Below, in pieces: positions 18,991 to 33,997 of a stretch of DNA of 64,000 nt (its first letter is position 1; every line of letters begins with the position of its first letter). The DNA lies in NCBI GenBank assembly GCA_002007465.1, contig LNAC01000275.1, forward strand, positions 1,932,637 through 1,996,636. Reading direction: 5' to 3'. Below the pieces are notes generated by a model. The model saw only the letters and a program-made list of their open reading frames with translations, ran no database searches and was not told the origin of the DNA. Position numbers and translations under genes: made by a program. The DNA is from Ailurus styani. Its lineage: Eukaryota > Chordata > Mammalia > Carnivora > Ailuridae.

Positions 18991-20042
18991 TAAGGAATGA
19001 AAGATCCCTCCTATTTGTGTGTAGAAAATAGATCGAGAAGAATGGTCAGGGGAACAGTTTTGAGAGGAGGCTAGTGAACTATTGCAACTGACCACAGGGC
19101 GCCACTGGGGTGGGGCCCAGCGAGCAGCAGTGAGGAGGAGGGGAGAAGCGCTTGGGTTGGATACGTCGTGATTGTGGAGCTGAGCGAATTTGAGATGAAT
19201 TGACCAAGAGGCATTTGAGAAGGACGAGTCAATACTTAGACCTAGGATTTGGCCTGAGCAAAGCTAGAGTGCCATTGCCTGAGATTTAAAAAAAAAAAAA
19301 AAAAAGGAAGGGCAGGGAGGTTGGGCAGCAGGGCAAAACCAAGGGTGTGGTTATGTACTGTTGAGTTTGAGACGGAGATACCCCACCCAGCTCCCCCTCC
19401 GAGGAGGGAAGCTTCCTGTCCTGCTTGAGGGAGCGCAACTAGCATACAGCCTCCCCCTGGCCACAACTTCCGGTTGCTCTCAGTCCAGGGAAGGCCACTT
19501 TGTCCAGGGTTACACCCTTCAGGAGCAGCCTGCATCAGTGACTGAACAAGGGGGGCGCAAAGGCCGGGCCACTTGGGCCCTGATGGGGGATACCTCTGCT
19601 GGGCCGTATTCGCTGGCAGAGCTGCCCACTACCCCCGCTGGGCTGCCTGAGGCTCCCCTTCCCCTCCTTCTGCCTGGCCTGCTTCCTCCCCTTCCTTCAC
19701 AGACATTGATTTCTAATGAACACCTTGTACCCCACACTCTGTGTTTCTGTGGCAAGATGCAAGGGGTAGGTTATGTAGGCTCTAGGATTTGGGGCTCCAG
19801 CAGGAGAAGGTCACACCTCGAGCTGTGAATTCTGCCCTCACCAGATAGAAATGGTGTTTATAGTCATGGGACTGGATGAAATTGAGCAGGTAAAGTGGCT
19901 TTGGGGAAAAAGTGGATCTAACTGACCCCAGAGCATGCGAGCAGTTAGAGTTGGGAAGAGAAAAAGGAGGCCAAACAGCAGAGAAAAAGAGGAAGAAAAC
20001 CAAAATGGGTGTCCAGGAGGGGGATATTTAAAAAGTGTTTCA

Positions 20043-20240
20043 GGGATGCCTGGGTGGCTCAGGCCGTTAAGCATCTGCCTTCAGCTCAGGTCATGATCCT
20101 AGGGTCCTTGGATTGAGCCCCCCTCAGGCTTCTTGCTCAGTAGGGAGCCTGCCTCTTGCTCTGTCTTCCTCTCCCCCTGCTTGTGCGCTCTCTCTCTCTC
20201 ACACACACAAATAAATAAAATCTAAAAAAAAAAAAAAAAA
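20043..20240 (+). mobile_element. SINEC
   Basis: Head GGGATGCCTGGGTGGCTCAG, TCATGATCCTAGGG, tail AAATAAATAAAATCT plus A-run. Target repeat aaaagtgtttca on both sides. Confidence 0.94.
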
Positions 20241-20404
20241 AAAGTGTTTCAAAAAGGAATGAGTTGGCTGCTTTCCTCGGTATCGTCGAAAGATAGTGGG
20301 CCAGGGTTAAGTGAAGGTTTAGAATTAGCCCAATTTTCTTGGCAGCAGTGCAAGATGTCTAAGTTGTTCCAGCACGACCGTACGTGCATCTGTTTGTTAG
20401 CCTT

Positions 20405-20545
20405 GGACAGTTTTCACTCTCATACTGTTTACTATGTGCCAGGCACCGGGCCACACACTTTAGTTGTGTTGACGCTGTGAGCCCCACCTTGGAGGAAGGT
20501 AGTTCAATTTTCATGGTGCAGATGCAGAAACCGAGTTAAGGGGGT
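20405..20545 (-). repeat. MIR SINE
   Basis: TTTACTATGTGCCAGGCACC and CAGATGCAGAAACCGAGTTA are the complement of MIR. Confidence 0.65.
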
Positions 20546-23131
20546 CTCAGCTAGGGGGTCTCTGGGTGGGGGGGGTGCACACTTCCTACACCAGAGGCTC
20601 AGGAGTGCCTTGGCGGGTCTGTGAGCAGTTGATTGTGCGGCTGCCTTCCCGAGGGGCTCAGCCTCCCTGCTGGCTCCCAGCTAACTCTGTTCTCACTAGA
20701 AAGAGACCCCGGAATGCACCATTTTCTTGTGCCTTTCAGTCCCCTGTGCAGGGCTCTAGACAGTTCCAGTAGAGAAAGAGAGATCTTTGAGAGCCGCCCA
20801 GCCCCCTTCAGGGCTGCTCAGGGGTGGTCAGGCACACCGACATGTCAGTACCGTGCAGTCTGGACTACGGGGCCATGTCCACTGGGAGGCTTTGGTCTTG
20901 GGAAATGACTGGCTGACTTTCTGCCTTCCTCAGACCTGGCGTTTGGTTATAGAACTTTCTATTAATCACTGTATGGATCTACTGCAGTGAGCTTCTCCGC
21001 AGGGTCAGAGCTCCTCAGGAAATCCAGCCTGAACACCTACGTCTGAGGGACATGAGTTGCTTCTCCTATCTTTCTGCAAAGGACTGTGGAGATGATTAGC
21101 AGCTGAGCCTCCATTCCACCGGCATATCCAGCCATGAGGAGCTCCGCTGTCGTGCCAGATCTCCACAGATAATTAGGTCTTCGGTTTCCTCTATCACCTC
21201 CTGAAACGAGAATGATCCAGTGTTACCTAGAAAAAAAATGCAGTCACAGGCCTGAGAGAGAATGCTCGTCTGGGCCCTCCTCTAGGCCACCTGAAGTGGT
21301 CTACTATCTTACCACCTGCAGCTCTCTGTTTTGTTTTTAAATTTTGTTAGCTGTACCAGTTTGTTTATAATAGTGACTATGACTTGTTGGAAGCTTCCAG
21401 AAGACAAGTAATGGGTCTCTCTAAAGTTTACTCTAACTTTGTTCCAAATGGCCCCTTAAAATAAATATTTGTCCAAGAGTCATTAAGAGCAATGGTTGCT
21501 AGGTCATCAACTGATTGTCCTAAGTTTCCCTCAGGAGCGGGTACTCTGGAACGCCAGCCTTATCACTTCAGGGTTGCCGCCCTTGGAGTCCGTAATCAAT
21601 CTGTCATGGACACAGCCATCAGTATAGATCTGGAAAAGGATACAGGCGATCCTGTCCTGGGTGGCCTGCTGGGCGGTGGCCCAATGGGGACAGACTCTGT
21701 AAAAAAGAAATGCTAAAATCCTACCTCAACATTGCTCACGAGGTTTTTGCAGTGATTTTTTTGCAGCCTTTGGCGCCTCACTGATGGAAACAACAAAGTC
21801 ACTTCATTAGGGAGAAGTCTGTGGAATGAGTTAAGGCCCAGGAAGCAGAAAGTTTCTGGATCACAGATGCTGAGTTACAGAAAGGAGCATCTCTTCCTCG
21901 CCTGCCTCAGAGCCCAGCCACAGCCGCTGCTCTCTGTCCTGACATCACAGGGCCTGAGGAGCATTACGAAGCCCTCTTCTGTGAGTCCGTGGACGTCTCC
22001 AGAGACTTGCCTGCTGCTCACTCAAAGAAGATTGGGTGCGGCTTTGTCATGAGCTCTGCTGGAGTTTGGTCAAGTTCTTTAATGTCTCGGAGAATGAGAT
22101 CATAGTATCTCATTCCTTACTTCTATTAGGAGTTCCTCTTTACTCTAGGGCTGTGGTTAGTCTACAGTGGGTATGTGTCAGAAATACAGTGAAAGGTACA
22201 GGTGATTTTGAAACATATATACCTAGTGTTGCTTGGGAGCATTGGTGATCGTTAAATGAATAAATCTCTGCTTTATTCACCTGGGGCCTACCTCAAGTTG
22301 TCAGATCCATGCCTGCCCTTGGGAGGGTTTGCCCTTGGTCCTGGCAAGTTGGTGTGCATGTTCGAAACCACTGTTCCTCTGGAGTCTTTGTAAATATGGC
22401 CTGTTGAGCCTCCGTCTGAAGCCACTAGTTAAACCTCAGTTTCAGCTTCTCTAGAGAAAGACTCGCGATCTCTGAAATGTCCCTGAGGTCCCCCCAAGCA
22501 TATTTATTTATACCACGAAGCTGTATATTCTCAGTTATACTACACCAAATGTACCTCTAGAGTTTGTTGAGAACCACCCAGCCATTTCTGTGTGATTCAG
22601 AAAGAACAGTTGGACTTATTTATGGAGATATGAATGCCTTTGGGTTTAAGGAAGGATTTCCACAGTCGTTCTTTTTCCTCCTCTACTTCACAGCTCAGTC
22701 CAGACACATACCTGCCGCCATCCACTGTGTTTCCTGGAAATGTCAGTTCTAATGAAGAAAATCTGGGCCTATCTCATCCCACTTCCTGTCCCTGCCATCA
22801 GTTGGCCTCTTAAAGGGTTTTAGGAAAGGCCCCCAGACCCACCAGAGCTGTCTCTGCCTACCCTCACCAGAGTCATTATTCCCTGAATGACCCTGGTTAA
22901 TTTCCGCCTCTAGGGTTGTCATCAGGAAGACTCCCAGAGGGAGCAAGTGATCCTGTAAGCCTTGATGCATTTGTACTCGAATTAATAGTGTTTTTTCCTT
23001 CGAGGCTTCCCACAAGTCTTTTTCTAGGTCAGAAGGAGAGCTAAGAAACAGAGCTGGACACACTGTCCCCTCACTGCTGGCTCTTGGGTTTTGCCTTGTC
23101 TTTGCATTCTTGTCTATTGGAATCTTGAGCT

Positions 23132-23322
23132 TTTCTTTTTCTTTTCTTTTCTCTTCTTTTTTTTTAAGATTTTATTTATTTGAGAGAGAGAGCGAGCAAG
23201 ACCACATGAGCACGAGCAGCGGGGAGGGGCAGAGGGAGAAGCCAACTCCCCACTGAGCATGGGAACCCTGGGGTCCTGAGGCTCAGAAGGCAGTCGCTTA
23301 ACCAGCTGAGCCACCCCGGAAC
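23132..23322 (-). mobile_element. SINEC
   Basis: A T/C-rich run, AAGATTTTATTTATTTGAGA, CAGCTGAGCCACCCCGGAACC. Degenerate target repeats (gaatcttgagctttt / gaaccttgatgcttt). Confidence 0.9.
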
Positions 23323-23689
23323 CTTGATGCTTTCTGAAGCTCTTTGTAGGTGAAATTTAAGCTGCAAAAGGGATGAAAAGAAGTCCAACTTTATTTCCTG
23401 CCCTATCCTCTCACTTCTGACCACGTGTAGGATTACGAGATTAAAAAAAAATGGCACAGAAGCTTAAAGAGATTTTGTTGGAGCACTCTCTCATACCTGC
23501 AATCTTTGTTTTGTCTTTTCCTGTGAGGTCCCAGAGAAGGAAATGGATTCCTAATCATAGCGGAAAACATTGAGAAGAAGCCTGTGAGTCACAGTGTTTG
23601 GGATATTATGACAGCCAACAGTTACTCCGCCCACATCCCCCCGACTTCAACCCATTCATCTGACTTATTGAGTGCCAGGCACTCTTCCT

Positions 23690-24030
23690 CTTTGTCTTTA
23701 ACTACCCTTTTCAAGGGTGAAATATCATACATAAAAGAATTCATAAAACAAATTTACAGCTTAACAAAATATTACCAAATAAACACTCATGTAAATCATA
23801 ATCCCCAAGGTTACGAATATATGTTCTGGAAGCTTTATTGTTTTGCTCTTCGTGTTTAGATCTGCAATCCAGTTGCAGTTTATTTTTGTTCGTGGAGGTA
23901 AGGTCAAGGTTAATTTTTTTCCCATGTGAATATGCAGTTTCTCAACATCACTTATTGAAAAGACTGTCCCTTCTTCTAGTGCTCTGCAGTGCCTTTTTTC
24001 ACTATTATAAATTTGATGTAAAAATTAACT
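23690..24030 (-). mobile_element. L1M fragment, reverse strand
   Basis: GGTAAGGTCAAGGTTAATTT, AACATCACTTATTGAAAAGA and CTGTCCCTTCTTCTAGTGC are reverse-strand L1 ORF2. Weaker L1-like sequence continues after the SINE to about 24500. Confidence 0.65.
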
Positions 24031-24035
24031 AATAA

Positions 24036-24245
24036 GAACACCTGGGTGGCATAGTCAGTTAAGCAGTTAAGTGTCTGACTCTTGATTTTGGCTCAGGTTG
24101 CGATCTCAGGGCCGTTAGATGGAGCCCCGCATCAGGCTGTGTTCAGGGCAGAGTCCGTTGTCCCTCCCTTCTCCCTTTGCCCTTCCTCCCGCTCATGCTG
24201 TGTCTCTCAAATAAATAAATAAATAAATAAAATCTTTTAAAAAAT
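24036..24245 (+). mobile_element. SINEC
   Basis: AACACCTGGGTGGCATAGTC at the head, with a short internal repeat TTAAGCAGTTAAG, then CTCAAATAAATAAATAAATA and ATCTTTTAAAA at the tail. Confidence 0.93.
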
Positions 24246-26794
24246 AATAAATAAAAATGCATAAGTAAAAAAAATGAAAGCCCTGAATTCTTATCCCTCC
24301 TATTCCTAGCCCTACTTCCTACAGGTAATAACTAATATAAACAATTTGGGATGGAGCCATTGGTAATTTATTCCCAATGCATATTAATATATGAATATAC
24401 ATAGAATTGTCTTTTCAAAAATTGAATCAAACTCTTCATATTAGAAATGGCTCATTTCACATAATATATTTGGTCATTGTTTCATACTGATTCACCTTAT
24501 CTCTTTTAAGAGTTACCAAGTAACACCCATCCTGATGGGTGCATTGCCTGTGTCAATGCCCTGCGAAATGTCTATTTAAACAAAAAGCAAACAACTAAAA
24601 TGACAAATTTAAAGTAAATTCCTGGAGAGAAGAGAAAAAGGAATGAATCCACATACCAAATTCTTTTCGGACACCTGATTCTTTCTAGGTGTTTAGGACT
24701 TGGCCTCAGCAGGGCTTGCCTTCCCCTTGCTCAGTCTACTGCCCCTTGTGGAAGCTGGCCCACAGGGCCCTTAACGTTGAGTGCAGACTTTGCTCTTGCC
24801 TGTGGCCACCAGGCACTTAAGTGAAGGGCAAGCAAGAGCTCTTTGGGCACAAAGTGAAGGAACAACATGGAGCCTGGAAATAGACCCTTTTGGTCTCCAG
24901 CATAAGATAAATTGGGGATGACGTTTGCTTCTCAGATTTCCTTCAAGAATCAAATGTTCCATATGCCCCAAAGACAACTGGTTGACTCGGCAACTAAAAG
25001 AACTCACCTCTACAAGCAACTTTTAACTTATTTTTTAAGGACAAAAGTGAATTTTGCTTGCTCCTGACGAGCAGGGTGACTCAGCAGAGATTTTTACTAA
25101 AACTTTTATGGGTACATATTACAGTTCATCTGTACACCTGATGGTCCTTTAATGGGGATGGAATGGGGATGGAGATTTATTAGCCCACAGATAAGACAAA
25201 TTGAGACTTTGCACAGTTCTCTGAAGCCACTTACAGCTGATTTCATGAGAGTGCTATTTGCACATCCTCAAGCTTGCTATTTAAAGAGAATTGTTCAGTT
25301 TTGAGAAAATTGCTCTGAGCATGAACAATTTCCTCCTGTTATGGAGTGTCTCATTTTCAGCCACTCTACTGCATTCTTACTCATGCATTCTATCTTCTCT
25401 TGCTCTCTCTCAGACCCCCTGAAGGGCAGATATGTAGGAGGCTACACAAGAGATGGGGGGGGGTAAATTTCCTAAATGATGATCTGAACTAGGCTCTCGA
25501 GCCAGCCCAGGAGGGCTCACCTCAGAGAGTGCAATCTAGCCATGCTTATACACTCACCCAGTGCAAGTGAACCCCACTTCTGCTCAACCTGCACGCACAG
25601 ACCGCAACGGGAGGACTGTTGGAGTGCTTGTCTCTTAACTCTTCCTCCACCAATCCCATTTGTTTGCACCAATAGGAATGTATTTTGCTTTAATTTGTAG
25701 TTTTCTAGAAGCAGGGCATGGTTTTGGTGGCAAGGGGTCCAGAAATCATCCCCAATATGCAGTGTATTTCTCTCCTGAGGGAGGAGAGACTTACTCCCTC
25801 CGGCCCTTGCCATTCTTCACCCTAAAGGGGTGGTGGCACCGGGAGATTTTGAGCACATCCTGTTTCCCCAGCGGGGAGATGTGTTTGCACAGTTGCAGTG
25901 GTGCGTAAAACAAGGTATTTGCTGTGTCTCCAGGAATCATTCTTCTTGATGTAGTTTTTAACGAGAGGTTAATATTTTCAATATGTAAAGGCAAGAATGT
26001 AATGCCAAGGAGTACAGAATAATATCTAATTGGTGAAATGTGTATTTATTAAATTGGAAGATAAAAATAATCTCCCAAGTCAGTGTGTAAAGCATTTTTT
26101 AAAGAAAGGATGTAGTTATTATACTTTAAAAGATGTGCCTTTGTGTTTTATACTACTTTTTCTACATTTGTCTGTATTTGAAATTTCCTGTAATGTTTTT
26201 AAAATGTACTGTGGGGGTTAATATCAACAGCTTCATCAATGGACATTTTTCGTTTGAGTATTTATGTGTTGATTTTAATGCGTACTCGGAAAAATACCCA
26301 CATAGCACATTCGCCCTGGATTCCATAGATAGTTTTGGCTTAGGACGAAGCTTCATTTTGTTGTTTTTAAAAAGGTGACTCACTTTTAAAAGAAATGATA
26401 AAACAGTCAATCCCGGTATGGCAAAAACTGAAAATGCAGCGTTTGAGTGACTAGATTTTGAGAAACACTGGTCTACTATTTCCACCTTTTACCATTCATC
26501 ATACAAGAAGCCAGTTAATTAAGTAACAAACTGATCTCCTTCCATCCCTAGCAATAAGCCAGTGATAAATCGTTTTATCTCTACATAGCCTGCTTAAACA
26601 ATAACAATTTTCAAAACAGAAAACAAACAAAAAACCTCATTCCCTACAGAAGGCCACGGGGCCGAAGAAACCTCCGGAGCATAGAGTTCAGTTCCTAGCT
26701 GGGCCTCTCATTCGCCACTTCCGCCCGTTCGCCTAAAACTGCGCTTGCGCACTGAGTCTCTTCCTCTCTGGGCTCAGACCTAGTTTGTGGCGAC

Positions 26795-29411
<2,617 letters not shown>

Positions 29412-29475
29412 AAGCTCCACCATTTGAAACATTGCTAGCCTATAATAAATGGGTTAATTTATGTAACAAAATTAC
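29412..29475 (+). terminator. RPL37A: RPL37A 3' UTR and polyadenylation signal
   Basis: A short 3' UTR with the canonical AATAAA at 29444-29449, 33 bases after the stop. Cleavage is expected roughly 15-25 bases downstream, and a GT-rich stretch (TTGGCTTGTTGTT) follows. The right edge is estimated. Confidence 0.9.
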
Positions 29476-32220
29476 TTTGGCTTGTTGTTAACTTTATTAA
29501 TTAGATCTTTCAATTTGTGTTGCATTAGTTTTGCTTTCTCAAAGGATTTGGAAATGAAAAATCCTTCTAATTTTTATTGGAAAAGCGTGCTGAGATTGGG
29601 TTATCCTAATGCAGCTTTTTTTTTTTTCCTGTAGTCAAATGATAGATGACATAAGAATGTAAGTCTTCGAGGTTGGATATGTGTCTTTGCTTTCTATAGT
29701 TATATCCTTGCCAATTCAACTTCTTTAAGATATGTTAGTCCAGATTGTGAGGACTTTGTTTTTAGATAATAGTTAATTTTTTTCTGTTTCTAAAGGTAGG
29801 ATGACATATACTGCTTGTGTTTTGTTTGACCACGCGTTTTATCAGCATCTTCAGAAAGCAATATGAAACAGTTAGAATTTCAGGACAGATTTTGCAGATG
29901 TCTATACCATTCTCCATTTTTCAGTTTGCAAAGAAGGATAGACAGGATTGAATTACTCAGCTTGATACAGGTGGTCAGTTACACTAATAAACATGAAGAT
30001 CCATGGAGGAATTTGAGTTGCGAATAGTTAATGATGATGATTAACTTTTTTCCCCCACCTTTATTCAGTCCATCACTTAATTCTCTGCCAGTTTTCCTGG
30101 TTTGCCTTTTCTCAACCTTGTGTAAGCTACCATCTGTGGTAAGGAGTCCTCAGGAACCTCCTAACAGGTATGTGTGTCTGTACTCCAAAGACAGTAATTC
30201 CTTAGGAATGCAAATCTGAAAACATGAATTTTCTGTGCCCTTGGGATAGAGTGAAAACCTTTGTGGCTCTTCATGGGCTGCTTTTCTCTTCCATAACTCT
30301 TTGGCCCATTACTAGCTTTCTTAAGTTCTCTATAACATCTGTTCACAGATTTTTTTACTTTTACTTCCACATTGGCTCCGGCACAAGCATTGCATCAAGG
30401 TAATGCTCTTTGTCAAGCCCTTTTTAGACCCATAGCAGTAACTCTAGGTTTGTGTTAATTGTTGCCCCCAACAGTTTTGTTCATGAACGTATCCTTACTA
30501 CCTAATATAATTCCTTGCACATTGTAGCCTTAAGGATTTAATGAGTAAATTTGTCGCTCTCATTTTTGTGGCTAAATGGTACCTGTAAACAGTGAGTACC
30601 TGTAGACATCAGTGAGTTCTGTGAGTCGGTAGGAATAAGACCAGGATTGACAAATTAGGATTTTCAGACTTATGGAAATGTTTGACACAGGTCTTCAGAA
30701 TCTCCAGATTTTGTATTAGCATAGGGTGTTAAATAAACATGAATACCAGCTCAACCAAACTGCCTCCATAGTTAAGTGGTCCAGGTTGCTTAGCCTGTGC
30801 TTCAGTTTCCAGAACAATGCCTGGTAGTAAAAATGGAGTAAGTAATGGGAGCTAGTGTTTACTAATTGAAAATCTTATTTGAAGGCCTTCTGTATTACTT
30901 TGTTTAGGAATTTAGATGTCATTATGTGGGTAATAGAGAACCATTAGAATTTTGTAAGCAGTGAGGTAATATTTAACCCGTTTGTTGAGCTTGAGTAGTC
31001 TAAGCACTGAATATCCTTTAATCCCAAAACAACTTTATGAAATATAGATAATATCCCCATTTACACAAATGAGAAAGTTACATAACTTGTAAATGATGAA
31101 GCTGGGATTTGAACCCGTGTGATGGCTGCAGAATTGATAATACTAGAAATTTTTTTATGTTTAACATGTTTTTTATTATAGTTAAGGAATAAATGGGGAA
31201 TGTAGAGGCTAGTTAGAAGGTTGTTGAAATAGTAAATATTTTTTGGATAGGAAGTGACTTTTCTCAAGGTTATGGTAGGCGTTAAGGGTAGGGCTGAAAA
31301 TTAGGTTCCTGACTTCCTTAGTTCCATGTTTTTCCCACTTTGCTGGGCTCCTTATTATGAGCTCAAGAGTATGTTTCTTAATTTGCCTGTCTAAGCTAAA
31401 GATCCCCACCTTTTATGAAGCAACCCTGGCTTGTTTTCAGAGCCTTTGTTTTTTAGGCCATTTAACTGACTGCATCAGGATACAAAGATGAATAAGGCAT
31501 GTGTTCCTCACTAGACAGGCTATCTCACTGTATCCTAAATATTTTTGTCTGTTCTGTGATAAATGCATGGGTAGCCAGAAAGCCAAAACACGTCTAATTA
31601 CAAGTCTGTTTGGGGCTTGGAGATGAGGGATGGGGACTTCTTAGAGATACGACTAGAGTTCAGATCCTGGAACCAAGATCTGGGGCTGAGAAGGGATTTT
31701 ACAAGGGCCCAACTAAGATTGGAAATAATATATCTGCAGCAGCAGTTTTGAAATGTAGCAGTCAGAACCAAACAGTTCGTATGAAGTTAAATGTTTTTTT
31801 TTTTACTGTCTTCCTCAGGAAAACCAGAAGCCATTTTGTTGTTGCTAGCACTTTGGGCCAAAATGGAACAACAGGGCAGGGAAATGGGTTCTGTGTTCTG
31901 GGATAAATTAGCCAAAATGAGTCAAGGGTCAAGTATATGTTGTGCCATGGTCAACCTTGTAGGCCAGAGCCTTTGAGCATAGTGCCAGGACAGTGAGTGG
32001 TATAGCTGAGGCAAAGACCCACAGGTATTTTTGTGGTTGGTTCAGCTAATGAAGAAGGGGTTAGACGGTAGAGACCTCATTTGATCAGCATACATTGACC
32101 ACTCCCTGAAACGGACAAGACATGATTGCCCATCTTAGCTCAGTAGTGGGGCAAAACAACGTGCTTCATTACACTTATTTACAAATTCCTGGTTTGGAAA
32201 ACTATGTGGTAAAAGTATTT
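29476..32220. other. Downstream of RPL37A, no gene seen
   Basis: AT-rich DNA with one MIR-like piece (31005-31125). No exon, RNA gene or other clear repeat is recognised. Confidence 0.6.
31005..31125 (-). repeat. MIR SINE fragment
   Basis: ATATCCCCATTTACACAAATG, AGAAAGTTACATAACTTGTA and GCTGGGATTTGAACCCGTGT are the complement of MIR. Confidence 0.7.
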
Positions 32221-32237
32221 CAAAGTAACATATGATG

Positions 32238-32383
32238 TGGGGCGCCTGGGTGGCTTAGTTGTTAAGTGTCTGCCTTTGGTTCAGGTCATGATCCCAGGGT
32301 CGATCAAGCCCTGCATTGAGCTCCCTGCTTATGTTCCCTCTTTCCCTGTCTCTGTCAAATAAGATCTTAAAAAAAAAAAAAAA
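32238..32383 (+). mobile_element. SINEC, shortened
   Basis: Head GGGGCGCCTGGGTGGCTTAG. The middle is deleted around CCCTGCTTATGTTCCC, and it ends TGTCAAATAAGATCTT plus A-run. Flank aaagtaac on both sides. Confidence 0.93.
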
Positions 32384-32549
32384 AGTAACCTGTAATTTGT
32401 GCATGAGGGTGCCTTTTTACATGTGTGGCAATTCCAGTCAATATGCTAATTTTCAGAGTTCATCAGTATGTTTCTAAAATTTATTTGGAAACAAGTAGAA
32501 AGGATAAGGAAGTCAATGTAGCCTACTGATTAAGAACATGGACTAGGGT

Positions 32550-32740
32550 GGGCGCCTGGGTGGCTCAGTGGGTTAAAGCCTCTGCCTTTGGCTCAGATCA
32601 TGATCTCAGGGTCCTGGGATTGAGGCCCGCTTTGGGCTCCCTGCTCGGCAAGGAGCCTGCTTCCTCCTCTCTGCTTCCCTCTCAGCCTACTTGTGATCTC
32701 TCTCTTTCTATCAAGTAAATAAATAAAATCTTAAAAAAAA
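32550..32740 (+). mobile_element. SINEC, young, perfect 18-bp target duplication
   Basis: GGGCGCCTGGGTGGCTCAGT, GTGGGTTAAAGCCTCTGCC (the variant common in mustelids), tail AAATAAATAAAATCTT. Flanked by identical aagaacatggactagggt at 32532-32549 and 32741-32758. Confidence 0.97.
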
Positions 32741-32774
32741 AAGAACATGGACTAGGGTAAGAAGTAGTTTAGAT

Positions 32775-32870
32775 TTCTTACTAACTAGTAAGTGACCTTG
32801 GACAGGTTTACCCCTTTTTTGAAGTTTTAAGTTTCCTCCTCTGTAAAATGGATACAATGGTGTTTCTTTG
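32775..32870 (+). repeat. MIR SINE fragment
   Basis: TAGTAAGTGACCTTGGACAG and CTCCTCTGTAAAATGGATAC match the MIR core in sense orientation. Confidence 0.65.
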
Positions 32871-33077
32871 AAACAAATTAGGTAATTTTGGTTCCAGAAC
32901 ACTCATTAATGGTAAGGTCCAGAAACCCAGGATAAGTGGAGCCCTGGATCAGGGATGGGGGAAGAGTTCTAGAGACTCTTGTGCTGTTTCAGTGAAGGTG
33001 TTAGGTCAGAGGAGATAGGAAAGAAACTGCCTGTGGTAGAAGAAGTTATGTTGAGGAGGGAAGAAAAGATTTGAGGA

Positions 33078-33270
33078 GGGCGCCTGGGTGGCTCAGTGGG
33101 TTAAAGCCGCTGCCTTCGGCTCAGGTCATGATCCCAGAGTCCTGGGATCGAGGCCCACATCGGGCTCTCTGCTCCGCGGGGAGCCTGCTTCCTCCTCTCT
33201 CCTCTCTGCCTGCCTCTCTGCCTACTTGTAATCTCTCTGTGTCAAATGAATAAATAAAATCTTTAAAAAA
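33078..33270 (+). mobile_element. SINEC, young
   Basis: GGGCGCCTGGGTGGCTCAGT, TTAAAGCCGCTGCCTTCGGC, tail GAATAAATAAAATCTTT. Flanked by aaaagatttgag on both sides. Confidence 0.97.
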
Positions 33271-33335
33271 AAAGATTTGAGATTTTATGCATAAAAAATT
33301 TTATGTTGAAGAATCGCATAAGGTACAGTTTTGGC

Positions 33336-33476
33336 GGATGCCTGGGTGGCTTAGTCGGTTGTGTTGAGCATCTGCCTTCGGCTCTGGTCATGATCCTGGC
33401 GCTCCCTGCTCTGCGGGGAGTCTGCTGCTCCCTCTGCCTGCCGCCCCCCTGCTTGTGCTCTCTCTGACAAATAAAA
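33336..33476 (+). mobile_element. SINEC, internally deleted
   Basis: GGATGCCTGGGTGGCTTAGT, CTGGTCATGATCCTGGCGCT (a segment is missing), tail CTCTCTGACAAATAAAAG. Confidence 0.9.
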
Positions 33477-33791
33477 GTACTAAGAAAAGTAGTTTTTGGT
33501 CCAAAAGGAAAGGAGGCTAAAGCAAGACCTTTGAAAATAGGAAGCCAGTGTCACACTGTATGTGTGTGTGTGCACGTGTGTGTGTGCCCATGTGTATATG
33601 GCCACATGATGTGCTGATGTGGAGCACTCTTAGGATATCATTTTTGGAGGCTCTTGTGATACTCTGTAGGGGTGGGGTTTATTTTGCTCTTCCGTCTTCA
33701 ATCTGCTTGTGCTGTTCATATTTGTGCTAACTTGTCACGTGGACCTGTACATCACATCATGGGTCAGGTTGTAGCACATTTGTGCTTTTTC

Positions 33792-33997
33792 TTTCTTTTT
33801 TTTTTTTTTAAAGATTTTATTTATTTATTTCACAGAGGGAGAGAGATCACAAGGAGGCAGAGAGACAGGCAGAGAGAGGGGGGGAAGCAGGCTCCCCGCC
33901 GAGCAGGGAGCCTGATATGGGCCTCGATTCCAGGACCCTGAGATCATGACCTGAGCCGAAAGCAGAGGCTTTACCCCACTGAGCCACCCAGGCACCC
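33792..33997 (-). mobile_element. SINEC, young, perfect 16-bp target duplication
   Basis: AAAGATTTTATTTATTTATT at the left, ACTGAGCCACCCAGGCACCC at the right. Identical acatttgtgctttttc at 33776-33791 and 33998-34013. Confidence 0.97.

Larger units (their letters stand above)
17464..26640. other. SMARCAL1-RPL37A intergenic region
   Basis: About 9.2 kb between the SMARCAL1 stop and the RPL37A promoter. It holds L2, two hAT elements, four long SINEC copies, and MIR and L1 pieces. I recognise no exon, RNA gene or pseudogene; open frames of 60-155 codons do not resemble known proteins. Confidence 0.7.
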
